Below, piece after piece: positions 17,101 to 26,158 of a stretch of DNA of 64,000 nt. This stretch comes from Marivirga lumbricoides. GTDB taxonomy: Bacteria; Bacteroidota; Bacteroidia; Cytophagales; Cyclobacteriaceae. The DNA lies in the NCBI RefSeq assembly GCF_014636295.1, contig NZ_BMEC01000006.1, forward strand, positions 186,001-250,000. Reading direction: 5' to 3'. The first letter of the stretch is position 1; every line of letters starts with the position of its first letter. The position numbers and the translations under genes were made by a program. Below the pieces are notes generated by a model. It made no database searches, had not been told where the DNA came from, and saw only the letters and a program-made list of their open reading frames with translations.

Positions 17101-17988
17101 ATGGCTTTAACCACCATCATATTCATAGTAGCCATTGTAGTGGTGCTTTGGATACTATTTGTAATATTTCCCATTAATCTTTGGATCACTGCAATCTTTT
17201 CCGGTGTAAAAATAAACCTAATGGATCTGGTATTTATGCGTTTCAGAAAAGTACCACCGGGATTAATTGCCCGTTCTATGATTATTGCTACAAAAGCTGG
17301 GCTTCCTTCCATCAGTACAAGCCAAATGGAAACGCACTACCTTGCTAATGGTAACCTACAAAATGTTATTAAAGCACTGATAGTTGCTGATAAAGCAAAT
17401 CTAAAACTGAGCTTTCAGCAAGCTACTGCCATTGATCTGGCCGGCCGAGATGTATTACAGGCAGTTCAGGTTTCTGTAACTCCTTATATGATTATTGTTC
17501 CAGCAATTATGGGTGTCTCTTTAGATGGTATTCAACTAATAGCCATTGCCAGAGTTACTGTTAGAACCAATTTGCAAAGATTAGTGGGTGGCGCCGGAGA
17601 AGAAACGATTAAAGCACGAGTGGGACAAGGAATTATCTCCTGCATAGGAACCGCAAAGAGTTATTACGAAGTGTTGGAAAACCCTGAAAATATTTCCAAA
17701 AAAGTGCTGGCTGATGGATTGGACTCAGGAACAGCATTTGAAATATTATCAATTGATATAGCAGATATAGACATAGGAATAAACATTGGAGCCACTTTGC
17801 AGATAGATCAGGCTACTGCCGATTTGAGTATTGCTAAAGCGAAAGCAGAAGAGAAGCGTGCTATGGCAGTTGCATCTGAACAGGAAATGATGGCCAGAAT
17901 TCAGAAAGCTAAAGCCAGCTTTATACGTGCTGAATCTGAAATACCTATTGCTTTATCTGGAGCCTTTAAATCCGGACGGTTTTATTGA
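17101..17988 (+). CDS. floA: Flotillin-like protein FloA (UPF0365)
   Basis: Membrane scaffold protein of functional membrane microdomains. It has an N-terminal membrane hairpin ([20 protein letters not shown]), then a PHB/SPFH-like domain with [36 protein letters not shown] and [20 protein letters not shown]. The C-terminal Ala/Glu-rich coiled region includes [19 protein letters not shown]. The family normally runs to about 330 aa and continues after the EVPLA-xA-A segment with a MDY-containing tail. Here the protein ends at [10 protein letters not shown] (295 aa), so the tail is missing. No obvious frameshift restores it. Confidence 0.93.
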   Translation: MALTTIIFIVAIVVVLWILFVIFPINLWITAIFSGVKINLMDLVFMRFRKVPPGLIARSMIIATKAGLPSISTSQMETHYLANGNLQNVIKALIVADKANLKLSFQQATAIDLAGRDVLQAVQVSVTPYMIIVPAIMGVSLDGIQLIAIARVTVRTNLQRLVGGAGEETIKARVGQGIISCIGTAKSYYEVLENPENISKKVLADGLDSGTAFEILSIDIADIDIGINIGATLQIDQATADLSIAKAKAEEKRAMAVASEQEMMARIQKAKASFIRAESEIPIALSGAFKSGRFY

Positions 17989-18174
17989 TTCTTCTATTAT
18001 CTACAAGCACGGTGTTTTTTACTAATTATATTCTACTTTCTTTAAATTTAGCATAGTATATATTTATACCTGCAACAGAGTCAATAATACTTCGTTGCAA
18101 AAGTAGTATATTTATCCTACATAAAACGATCAGGAAAATCATCTGTTTATTAGCAGATAAACTGGAAGTGATAA

Positions 18175-19050
18175 ATGCAACTACTCTTTATGAATAAAAA
18201 AATTACTAAGAACCGCTTTAATTATAATCTAAAAAAAATCTATACATCTACAGCATGTTGTCCGCTTGTGTTAACTATTCTTTTATCCCTTCTATCCTTA
18301 AATACAACTAAAGCCCAAATCTTAAACATTGAAAGGTTAAGACTGAAAAGAGATACAATCACAGACTTTAAAATGAAATTATCTGCAGAATTAACTGCGT
18401 ATAATAGAAGCGCTGAAGCAGATAACCCTGCTAACTATTTGGGATATAGCTTGAATTTCAATTCACTTTATTACCCAAATCAACATGCTTACACTCTTTT
18501 AGGACAGTTTGACTATGTAAAATTAAATGATGCTAATGTGGTCAATTATGGATATTTACATACAAGAGTTAATTTTCTAAGAAAGAGGGTGCTTAGCTAT
18601 GAAATTTTCTTTCAGTATTCATACGATGATTTTAGGGGGCTAAACCCTCGTTGGCTTACAGGTGCTGATGTTAGGATAAGACTATTTGAAGGAGAAAAGA
18701 CCTCCGTAGTTATAAGCACAGGTATAATGCATGAGTACGAGAAATGGCGAGTTCCAGTCTCTGAGCGGGAAGTAGAAGCAAACTTCATTAAAAGCACTAA
18801 CTATCTCTCCATAAGACATACTTTCAATGAATTGATAGATTTTAACATGATTGGGTACTACCAAACCGGCTACGATAAGGAAGTTGATTTATTTAGGAAT
18901 AGGCTAAGTAGTTCCATAATACTCAACTCCAAGCTAACTCAATCGCTATCATGGAAAAATAGCTTTGACATTAGCTATGAAGATGAGCCTATAGTACCAA
19001 TTACTAAATTAATTTATACCTTTAAAACCGGTATTTCTTTAGATATATAA
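18175..19050 (+). CDS. Outer-membrane beta-barrel protein, DUF481-like
   Basis: 291 aa. An N-terminal signal region (about residues 20-45, ending TTKAQ) is followed by alternating amphipathic strands: LSAELTAYNRSAEADNPANY, LGYSLNFNSLYYPNQHAY, then repeated strands with FFQYSYDDFRGLNPRWLTGA and VVISTGIMHEYEKWRV. The DFRGLNPRWLTGADVRIRL segment recalls DUF481 salt-stress-induced outer-membrane proteins (YdiY type). The start may be the ATG at 18175 or the one at 18190 (MNKKITKNR). Function is unknown. It is followed 57 bp later by the metallophosphoesterase. Confidence 0.72.
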   Translation: MQLLFMNKKITKNRFNYNLKKIYTSTACCPLVLTILLSLLSLNTTKAQILNIERLRLKRDTITDFKMKLSAELTAYNRSAEADNPANYLGYSLNFNSLYYPNQHAYTLLGQFDYVKLNDANVVNYGYLHTRVNFLRKRVLSYEIFFQYSYDDFRGLNPRWLTGADVRIRLFEGEKTSVVISTGIMHEYEKWRVPVSEREVEANFIKSTNYLSIRHTFNELIDFNMIGYYQTGYDKEVDLFRNRLSSSIILNSKLTQSLSWKNSFDISYEDEPIVPITKLIYTFKTGISLDI

Positions 19051-19107
19051 AAAATCCTAATCTCAGAAAATAATTCCCTATAAGTTACCAGTTTATTATT
19101 TTGAAAA

Positions 19108-19950
19108 ATGAACAGAAGAAGGTTTTTAAAGACCACTGCTATATTAAGCTCTATAGGCGCTGTTTCAGGAGTATATGCATGGCAAATTGAACCATTTTGG
19201 TTAGAGTTCACACATGTTAAAATGCCTATAAAGAACCTTCCCTCCCACCTTGAGGGAAAAACACTTATGCAAATAAGTGATATTCATGTAGGTGACTATT
19301 TTGACTATCATTTCATCATAGAATCTTTTAAAAAAGCACAAAACTTTCAACCGGACATAGTGGTGTATACTGGTGACTATATCAGCTATGAGTCGCCCAA
19401 GCAGTTTGACCAGCTACAGGAGGTACTCAACTTCGCAGTTAAAGGTAAATTAGGAACAGTTGGCATTTTAGGAAACCATGATTATGGTATAAATTGGAAA
19501 GAAAATATAGTAGCAGAAAAAACATTTAACCTTTTAGAAGGTGCCGGAATCACTCTTTTAAGAAATGAAGAAACAGATGTATCAGGTTTAAACATTATTG
19601 GATTTGATGATGTATGGGCCACAAATTTTCATCCTGAAAAGGTAATGAGAGATTACAATCCAAACAAAGCAAATATAGTTTTATGCCATAACCCAGATGT
19701 TTGCGATCTTCCTGTGTGGAATGGTTATACAGGTTGGATTCTTTCTGGCCATACACATGGTGGACAAATTAAACCACCATTTCTTCCGCCACCCATATTA
19801 CCAGTAAAAAATAAAAGATACTCTGCAGGAAAAATAGAATTAGATGACGGCAGAATGTTGTACATTAATCGGGCACTGGGCCATAAGTGGCAGATAAGAT
19901 TTAATGTAAGACCGGAAATAACTATTTTTAATTTAGAAAAAAGTATTTAG
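19108..19950 (+). CDS. Calcineurin-like metallophosphoesterase, probable Tat substrate
   Basis: 280 aa, YaeI-like. The N-terminus MNRRRFLKTTAILSSIGAV carries a twin-arginine type RRRFLK motif, so the protein is probably exported folded or membrane-attached. Metal ligands are clear: ISDIHVGD (D, H), YTGDY (D), LGNHDYG (N, H), LCHNPDV (H) and SGHTHGGQI (H, H). Such enzymes cleave phosphate esters, in YaeI-like proteins lipid-A or phospholipid intermediates, but the substrate here is unknown. It is convergent with the minus-strand TVP38 gene, 15 bp away. Confidence 0.9.
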   Translation: MNRRRFLKTTAILSSIGAVSGVYAWQIEPFWLEFTHVKMPIKNLPSHLEGKTLMQISDIHVGDYFDYHFIIESFKKAQNFQPDIVVYTGDYISYESPKQFDQLQEVLNFAVKGKLGTVGILGNHDYGINWKENIVAEKTFNLLEGAGITLLRNEETDVSGLNIIGFDDVWATNFHPEKVMRDYNPNKANIVLCHNPDVCDLPVWNGYTGWILSGHTHGGQIKPPFLPPPILPVKNKRYSAGKIELDDGRMLYINRALGHKWQIRFNVRPEITIFNLEKSI

Positions 19951-19965
19951 AGAGATAAAAACAAC

Positions 19966-20679
19966 TTAGGCTTCCTTCTGTTTATTATTTTTCTTATCCC
20001 ACCAAACATATGCTATGAAAAGTACAATACTAACAACAGATCCCCAAATTAAACCATTCTGTAATCTATCGTTGTTTTCTCCAAGAAAAGCTATCAATAT
20101 AGTTAAAGGAGCAATACCCAGTAAAGTAGCCCCTATAAATCTCCAATAACCCATTCTTAATATTCCGCCCACAAAACTTATTGCATCATTAGATAAAAAA
20201 GGTGAGAGACGGGTAACTATTACTGCCCAAAAGCCATAGTTATCTATAAATCGCTCTATCTTCCTTTCGGATTTATCTCCCAGTATTTTCTTAACAGCAG
20301 AGGTTCCTAGTAAGGCTCCAATTGCATACCCCACACTGGAAGCACTAAATATTGCTACAAAGATAATAAGTGAGCCCCAATATGGACCATAAGCTAAAAT
20401 AGTTGCCACCATTAAAAATGGTGATGGAATGATTATTAAAAACATCTGAGCAATCATAGCAACCACAATAATGATTGGTCCCCAAAACCCAAACTGGTTT
20501 ACCCATTGCTTAGTTCTCTCCTCATCCTGACTCGTTAAAACATCCCATGCATTGTTAAGTCCTTCTTTTACTTCAGGTACAAAAAAGTAGGTTAAAATCA
20601 AGCCTACTATAATTGTTATAGAAATTATTAAAGGAAGTTTACTTTTTTTAGTTGAAGCTTGCTCTTCTGCTAATGACAT
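19966..20679 (-). CDS. TVP38/TMEM64 family membrane protein
   Basis: 237 aa polytopic inner-membrane protein of the DedA-like (VTT) superfamily, possibly a lipid scramblase or transporter. It has a hydrophobic helix near the N-terminus (LIISITIIVGLILTYFFVP), then FGFWGPIIIVVAMIAQMFL, the re-entrant region PSPFLMVATILAYGPYWGS, the family segment SSVGYAIGALLGTSAVKKIL, and RLSPFLSNDAISFVGGILRM with the conserved RxSPF. It is transcribed after the PNPOx-like gene, 39 bp apart, so the two may be co-transcribed. Confidence 0.88.
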   Translation of the reverse strand: MSLAEEQASTKKSKLPLIISITIIVGLILTYFFVPEVKEGLNNAWDVLTSQDEERTKQWVNQFGFWGPIIIVVAMIAQMFLIIIPSPFLMVATILAYGPYWGSLIIFVAIFSASSVGYAIGALLGTSAVKKILGDKSERKIERFIDNYGFWAVIVTRLSPFLSNDAISFVGGILRMGYWRFIGATLLGIAPLTILIAFLGENNDRLQNGLIWGSVVSIVLFIAYVWWDKKNNKQKEA

Positions 20680-20718
20680 AAATGTAGTTTAAAACGGAAA
20701 TCCAATCCTTCTTACATA

Positions 20719-21228
20719 TTAAAACTTAATATTTCCATGGGCATCTTTATCAGTTGAGTACTGTTTACCAGTAATGGCAGCTTTAGCTATCTTGAAAAAC
20801 ACCACCATTTTGCTATCATTGCTGTCCCAGTATTCCGCCTGATGAGGAGTAACCTTAATAAGTGTCATGTCAGGATCATCAAGGCCCTTAGGGAACCAGG
20901 CTTTCAGAAGGTCATTCCAGAGTTCTTTCTCTTTTTGCTTATCATCCACTACTAAAGCTTTTCCATTAATGCTGGCATAAGTGTTATCAGAGGGTTTACT
21001 ATAGCTTAAGCAAAGTCCATGTTCGCTTTCAATCTGTTTAATTTTATCAGAGTTATCATTGGTAAAGAACCAGATAGTACCATCATCATCCACACCAGCG
21101 GTTCCCATAGGCCTGCTTTCTATATGACCATGCTGCCCGAAGGTACACATCATAGCTATGTTCACATCTTTTACAATAGCCTTCAGTTTATTAATGGCTT
21201 CTTTTCCACTTAAATTTTGATCTTCCAT
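20719..21228 (-). CDS. Pyridoxamine 5'-phosphate oxidase-like protein (general stress protein 26 type)
   Basis: 169 aa. Split-barrel flavin-binding fold: an N-terminal helix with KEAINKLKAIVKDVNIAMMC, then GHIESRPMGTAGVDDDGTIW, FFTNDNSDKIKQIE, LCLSYSKPSDNTYASINGKA and WFPKGLDDPDMTLIKVTPHQ before AEYWDS. This order matches the GSP26/YdaG group of the PNPOx superfamily, which bind FMN or F420-like cofactors or none; it is not the vitamin B6 enzyme. Its role is probably in stress redox chemistry. It is upstream of the TVP38 gene on the same strand. Confidence 0.87.
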   Translation of the reverse strand: MEDQNLSGKEAINKLKAIVKDVNIAMMCTFGQHGHIESRPMGTAGVDDDGTIWFFTNDNSDKIKQIESEHGLCLSYSKPSDNTYASINGKALVVDDKQKEKELWNDLLKAWFPKGLDDPDMTLIKVTPHQAEYWDSNDSKMVVFFKIAKAAITGKQYSTDKDAHGNIKF

Positions 21229-21385
21229 ATATTAAAAAGTATAATAGATTTATGTTCTTTAAATCCGATTAAAAAATATCTATATACTTTCACGGAAAGC
21301 AATCTGGCAAGTTCCTGTTATGCGCAGAAGAATTTAGGTATTCTGAACACTACAACAGAATTGTTTCTTTGAGAGAAGAAATTAT

Positions 21386-23851
21386 TTAATAATATCGCAC
21401 AACACAATCCGGATTCTCCTCTTTAAAACCCTCTACCCTTCTTTCACTAATTCTTGTATTGTAGCAGCGTACTTGCTCCAAATTATCCAGTTCGCTCAGC
21501 CTTTTTAGCTTACGAACCATTGAACTTGAAACATCCAAATATCGCAGACTATATAAATTTTCTACCCCTTTTAAATTTCTGATTTTTGTACCCGCTACAC
21601 TTAATCTTTCCAGGTACTTTAAATCTTCCAGCGGCCTCAAATCATCTACTGCAGAATAATTCAAGACAAGTTCTTCAAGGTTTTTCAATCTCGCAATAGG
21701 CTCTACATCTTCTATGGGGGTTTCTTTAATAGTAAGCCGTTTTAATTCACCAACCCTTTCTATATTGGATACATCTGTTAAAGCCACTCTTTCCAGGTGA
21801 AGAGATTCCAGTTGCACGAATTGTTCAAATGGCGTAAGATTTTCAATTCCTTCATCAATAATAACAATATTTTTGATCGCAGTTAATTCGTGTAGTTCCT
21901 GAACGGTGGGCGGATTGCTCACGGTTAATTGTAATTGCATAATCTGTTGCCATTCAGAGCTTAATCCGTTCCACCAACTTTTCAGTCCTTCTGAATCATA
22001 AATTACAATGCAGTTATTATCAATCTGAGCTAAAAACTCTCTCACAAAATCTTTATCAGCTTGCGTGCCATCAACATTCAGGAGCGTAAGGCTTTTCAAT
22101 CGGGTTAGTTTCATCAAAAGCTCATTTGACAATTGATTTCGCGAAAGGTTAAGCTTGCTTAACTTCTTAAGGCTTAAAAGTGGATCTATTCCGGCAATAT
22201 CAATATTTTCCGCATTCAATTCTATGAGGCTATTAAGTGTTCTCAAAGGCTCTAGGCTGATAATATCATTATCGGAAATAGATAAATACCTTAATCTCGA
22301 AAACTTCTTTAAAGGAAAAAGCTCTGTAAGCCCTGTATTATTTAGTTTAAGGCTGTCTACCAATAGTAATTTGGTTAATTGTTCTTTAGCCGGAATTTTT
22401 CCTGAGGTTTCATTGATGTATTTAGAAAAAGCAGATTTCCACTGGGGACTTAAAGATGCCCACCAGGCTGAAAGCTCTTCCGAATTAATAATAACTAAAA
22501 CTTGTGGATTGGCATCGGTAAAATCCGTGGCTTTTTGTTGACTGATAAATGTATTATCCGCATAAATCTTTTCCAGATTTTTCAATTCACTCAAAGGCTC
22601 CAGGCTCATTACCTGTGTATTACTAATATTGAGTGTTTTTAAAGCCTTATTACCTTTTAAAGCTGAGATATCAGCAACTGGCGCAAAGGTTAAATCCAGA
22701 TTCTCAAGTGTTTGAGGACTTATAGCTACATTCAACTCTTTAACATTGCTTCGGCCCAAATTCAGCGTCTGAAGCTTTGATAAGTGAACAAGTACATCAA
22801 GCTTATTAAAGTAAGTTTCACTAAGATCCACTTCTTTTAAGTCAGTAAAGTTGCTTAACATACTGAAATCTGTAATATCCGTGCCGCGGAGATATAATCT
22901 CTCCAGTTTCTTTAAATTCAACAGGTCATCCAAGGACTTAACCTGCGTAAAAGACAAATCCAAAAACCTTAATTTTTCAGCATAGCGCAAATAGCTAATC
23001 TCTTCAATAGCTGTATTGGAAAGGTTAAGCTCTTGTATTTCTGTAAGGCTACTAAGTGACGAAATATCTTGTATTTTAGTATTACTGAGGTCAATCTTCT
23101 TTAAATCAACCAGCATGCTAATAGGGTCAAGTGTCACAATGAAATTATTACCCGCAAGGTTGAGGGAATCAATAGCTGCTATTTTGTAAAGAGTATTAAT
23201 ATCGACACTGTCAGAAGAAATAGCTAGCTTTTCTCTGAACACACTTTTCCATCCTAACGATAAATTTTTCCACCATTCTTTAAGTGCCTCTTCCCTACTT
23301 ACTTTGGTTGTATAAATACTTGCAATCTGAAGTCCGTCAGTGGCCTCATCCAAATTAATTTCTATATAACGCTTTTTGGTATTTAGCACAGGTTCTCCTT
23401 CCAGATCGGTTCCTTTCAATGTTCTGTTAAGAGTAACTTTAAAAGAGAGACCTCCGTCAGGACGTAAAAATGGCTCTACCTCCTGTACATCAAAATCAAA
23501 CTTTACATTTTTATAAAAGAAGTCGATATCTTTCAGGTAAGCCGTAATATCTTTATTGACCAGAACTTTTCTATCGCTGGTAAGATCATCCTCTACCTGA
23601 ACTTTGCTGTCCTTAAAAATCTTCTTGTAGCTCTCCCTGATTATTACATCTTTATCACGAGGACTGCTGTTTTCATTACCTAAAGTATTAAGCAAATAGG
23701 CAAGAAAACGCACCTGATCCTCTGCTTTTGATTGATAGTTTTGTACTTGTGATTTCGTATAATCTCCCAACTGCTGGGCATGGCCAATGAAGGAAAAGCA
23801 ACTAAGTACGATAATAAAGAAGCCAGTAGTAAAAAATTTATTGCTGATCAT
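21386..23851 (-). CDS. Exported leucine-rich-repeat protein with three WW-LRR modules
   Basis: 821 aa, signal peptide ending SFIGHAQQ. Residues about 25-185 are a beta-rich domain that looks homologous to the small secreted protein at 24662-25252. Three modules follow, each opened by a helix with a tryptophan pair: WWKNLSLGWKSVF (near 193), WWASLSPQWKSAF (near 463) and WWNGLSSEWQQIM (near 625). Each is then followed by 20-23-residue LRRs of the LEKLYLRGTDITDFSMLSNF type (LxxLxLxxTxI). The pattern is like internalin or BspA LRRs, without an anchor or sorting domain. It probably sits in the periplasm or at the surface and binds proteins. Its start overlaps the upstream gene by 14 bp, so it is in the same operon. 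Confidence 0.85.
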   Translation of the reverse strand: MISNKFFTTGFFIIVLSCFSFIGHAQQLGDYTKSQVQNYQSKAEDQVRFLAYLLNTLGNENSSPRDKDVIIRESYKKIFKDSKVQVEDDLTSDRKVLVNKDITAYLKDIDFFYKNVKFDFDVQEVEPFLRPDGGLSFKVTLNRTLKGTDLEGEPVLNTKKRYIEINLDEATDGLQIASIYTTKVSREEALKEWWKNLSLGWKSVFREKLAISSDSVDINTLYKIAAIDSLNLAGNNFIVTLDPISMLVDLKKIDLSNTKIQDISSLSSLTEIQELNLSNTAIEEISYLRYAEKLRFLDLSFTQVKSLDDLLNLKKLERLYLRGTDITDFSMLSNFTDLKEVDLSETYFNKLDVLVHLSKLQTLNLGRSNVKELNVAISPQTLENLDLTFAPVADISALKGNKALKTLNISNTQVMSLEPLSELKNLEKIYADNTFISQQKATDFTDANPQVLVIINSEELSAWWASLSPQWKSAFSKYINETSGKIPAKEQLTKLLLVDSLKLNNTGLTELFPLKKFSRLRYLSISDNDIISLEPLRTLNSLIELNAENIDIAGIDPLLSLKKLSKLNLSRNQLSNELLMKLTRLKSLTLLNVDGTQADKDFVREFLAQIDNNCIVIYDSEGLKSWWNGLSSEWQQIMQLQLTVSNPPTVQELHELTAIKNIVIIDEGIENLTPFEQFVQLESLHLERVALTDVSNIERVGELKRLTIKETPIEDVEPIARLKNLEELVLNYSAVDDLRPLEDLKYLERLSVAGTKIRNLKGVENLYSLRYLDVSSSMVRKLKRLSELDNLEQVRCYNTRISERRVEGFKEENPDCVVRYY

Positions 23852-24665
23852 AAATAAGCGCTTTAAGTGCAGGAATTTGTTCCTCTTTAATTGGTGTCAA
23901 GTCAGAGATAAGCCAACCACGGTTATATCCTGATCTGTTGTATTCTGATATTTGAAAATACCACCCTGCACATTGAAAAAAATGAAATTTGAGATCACGA
24001 ACTGTCTTAAAAGAGATTTTCTTGTTGGATAACTCATACAGAAATATAGATAAGTAGTCAGGCTTAAAATTTCTTGCTGTAAAATCTACTCCCTTGCTAT
24101 TTCTAAACGCTTTATTCAGGTTCATAAAGTCAAGCTCATGACTCATAGGGTGTATAAATGATTTGTTTGAAGAACTGTCCTTGTTAAAAGATGATTTATA
24201 AGCCTCAACACTCGCCTTTTCCAATACCCACTCATAGCCTTGACCCTGAGGCTGAATTTTAAAGAAAAGCAAAATGTTCTCATCCTTTCCACCTCGACTG
24301 AAAACAGCATTAACTTCTGCAAACCAACCTTCCTTGTGGAAATTTAGGTACTTAGGGTTTTGCCTGCTTGTTACATCATTAATGAATTGCTTTTTTAAGT
24401 CTTTAGAGATCCTATTATTCTCTGTGTTAAATAAAATGGTGAGATAATTCTTTCTAAGCTCAACATCACGATAAGATTTGTCATTCTCGTAATAGCGATT
24501 TCCTTTTTGATCTTCTTCACCATTGAATCTTCTGAAGAACTGGTTAACCTGCTTGGTGGAAGCATAAAGTTCACTTTCATCAATACCAGTTGCTTCCTGC
24601 GTTATTTGCGCAGGAAGCAAAGAAGGTATTAAAATCAGAAATGTAATAAATAATCTATGTATCAT
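23838..24665 (-). CDS. Secreted protein of unknown function, operon partner of the LRR protein
   Basis: 275 aa, signal peptide LFITFLILIPSLLPAQ. Distinct segments are VNQFFRRFNGEEDQKGNRYY, YRDVELRKNYLTILF, FIHPMSHELDFMNLNKAFRN and FFQCAGWYFQISEYNRSGYN before RGWLISDL. I recall similar proteins as hypotheticals in several Bacteroidota. No catalytic motif is visible and the fold is unknown. It overlaps the upstream gene by 4 bp (ATGA) and the LRR gene by 14 bp, so all three are translationally coupled. The joint export of the three products suggests an envelope complex. Confidence 0.78.
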   Translation of the reverse strand: MIHRLFITFLILIPSLLPAQITQEATGIDESELYASTKQVNQFFRRFNGEEDQKGNRYYENDKSYRDVELRKNYLTILFNTENNRISKDLKKQFINDVTSRQNPKYLNFHKEGWFAEVNAVFSRGGKDENILLFFKIQPQGQGYEWVLEKASVEAYKSSFNKDSSSNKSFIHPMSHELDFMNLNKAFRNSKGVDFTARNFKPDYLSIFLYELSNKKISFKTVRDLKFHFFQCAGWYFQISEYNRSGYNRGWLISDLTPIKEEQIPALKALIYDQQ

Positions 24666-25252
24666 GCGGAAGTTTCCGTAACCCTAATATCACCTAACAT
24701 TACATCCCAAAACTCAATAGTTCTTCCGGCAATTTGAGTCTTTTTCTTTTCAACATAAATAGTGATATCTTTCTTTGTAGTATCCTTATAACTTAAGCCA
24801 TCCTCTGAAGTACCTTCAAATCTTTGGTAAACGGTTACAACGCCCACATATTTTCCATCAGGCTGTTTTTCAAGATCACTTATGTAATGGATATCATACC
24901 AATCAATTTTTACTTTATCATAGTTAAGAGCCATTAAGCGCTGAAAATATTCCTGTACTTTATAATAGGTAATTTCTTCTGTGGTCAAAGACGAAACACC
25001 CATTTCACTATCTGGTGCAAACAACTCTCCTGCTCTTTCCATTACTCTGGTGGCTTCTGAGTAGGCAGTTTCTTTATCGCCTATAATGCTGATATATTTA
25101 CTTAAATCACGCACTTTTTCCAAAGCCAGTGAATCGATTGCCTGTTTTCTCTGAGGCGAGATATTATCCTGCGCAAATGCACTTGCAGCAACACATAATA
25201 ATGATGCTACAAAACTTATTTTACTTAAATTTTTAATGATTATTGATTTCAT
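24662..25252 (-). CDS. Secreted protein of unknown function, first gene of the LRR operon
   Basis: 196 aa, signal peptide with cleavage near ASAFAQ-D. It has LSKYISIIGDKETAYSEATR and MERAGELFAP, then YKVQEYFQRLMALNYDKVKI and GKYVGVVTVYQRFEGTSEDG. This arrangement (a helical start, a YFxxL-x-KVxxD step, a central DG-VVTVxQRxxG strand) is mirrored in residues about 30-180 of the LRR protein downstream, so the two look paralogous. The fold may be nuclear-transport-factor-like, which I could not verify. It starts the three-gene operon. Confidence 0.78.
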   Translation of the reverse strand: MKSIIIKNLSKISFVASLLCVAASAFAQDNISPQRKQAIDSLALEKVRDLSKYISIIGDKETAYSEATRVMERAGELFAPDSEMGVSSLTTEEITYYKVQEYFQRLMALNYDKVKIDWYDIHYISDLEKQPDGKYVGVVTVYQRFEGTSEDGLSYKDTTKKDITIYVEKKKTQIAGRTIEFWDVMLGDIRVTETSA

Positions 25253-25399
25253 GTGCTTTTAATTTATGTTTTAGTTACCACATGGAATAGCTCAGCTAAA
25301 ATATACCTAACGACTCTCATATTTTAATAAAATTTATGTTCGCTTGGTATTCTTTCGCTTTAAGGCTATTTCATAATTTATATCTTTAGATGATAAGGA

Positions 25400-25888
25400 T
25401 TATTTTCGGATAAGCTCCAACTCAGTTATTTTACCACTGCTGTTAGTTTTAACAGCTGCTATGTTGTTGAGATTTTTACCTGTATCTTTCAAATAGTTTA
25501 AATAATCCTTTATAGTAGTTGGCTCATCGTAATCTTTTGTCCCGTCAGTGGATTGATGAATTACAATAAATACGGGAACATCTCCTGAAGCAAAGAGTGC
25601 TTTAGCCTCATTAATATTTCTATTGGCTGCAGTTGCATTACCAGATGCATTGGCTATAGAATTAAAATAATTATCAAGACGCATTTTAGCATCTTCCCTG
25701 GTGTTTGTGTCACGTTCTACCGGTTCTGTAATTTCCGGCTGATCATCTTTTATTACTACAACAGGTTTGTCCTGATCTGAGTCTTTGGAAGCATCAGCAG
25801 CTTTTTTACTTCCTTTACATGCAAAAAGCCCTGCGCTTAAAATAAGCGCCATTGCAGCAAGATTGAAAAATGATTTTATTCTATTCAT
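25400..25888 (-). CDS. Lipoprotein of unknown function
   Basis: 162 aa. Lipoprotein signal with lipobox GLFA-C near residue 24, then a low-complexity charged linker (KGSKKAADASKDSDQDK) and a folded C-terminal half with REDAKMRLDNYFNSIANASG and PVFIVIHQSTDGTKDYDEPT, ending in KITELELIRK. The repeated ASxSxD-type linker suggests a tether from the membrane. It precedes the LRR operon on the same strand by 147 bp and may be a separate unit. No family is recognised with confidence. Confidence 0.75.
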   Translation of the reverse strand: MNRIKSFFNLAAMALILSAGLFACKGSKKAADASKDSDQDKPVVVIKDDQPEITEPVERDTNTREDAKMRLDNYFNSIANASGNATAANRNINEAKALFASGDVPVFIVIHQSTDGTKDYDEPTTIKDYLNYLKDTGKNLNNIAAVKTNSSGKITELELIRK

Positions 25889-26158
25889 AGTACTGTTTTA
25901 TTTGGTATGTTCACTTTAACGTATTTTAATTAAAATGTTATACTTATCTTATAAATAGAAACGCTGAACGATAAAAAGTAGTTATTCGTGGGTTTTTAAG
26001 CAAAAATCAAGAGTGATTCTACTATTCTACCTCCCTCAACATAATGCTATTCAAATAAAAAATATTTTATTGTACAAAAATCACAGTATTTCGCAATATT
26101 TTTACGTATTGATAGCTGTTAAGAAATAATAAGCAAAAGAACAATTAGTAATTCATCA

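Noticed and set aside
17970-18036. Frameshift that might restore a FloA tail
   Set aside because: The alternative frame gives only [16 protein letters not shown], which does not match the family's MDY tail.
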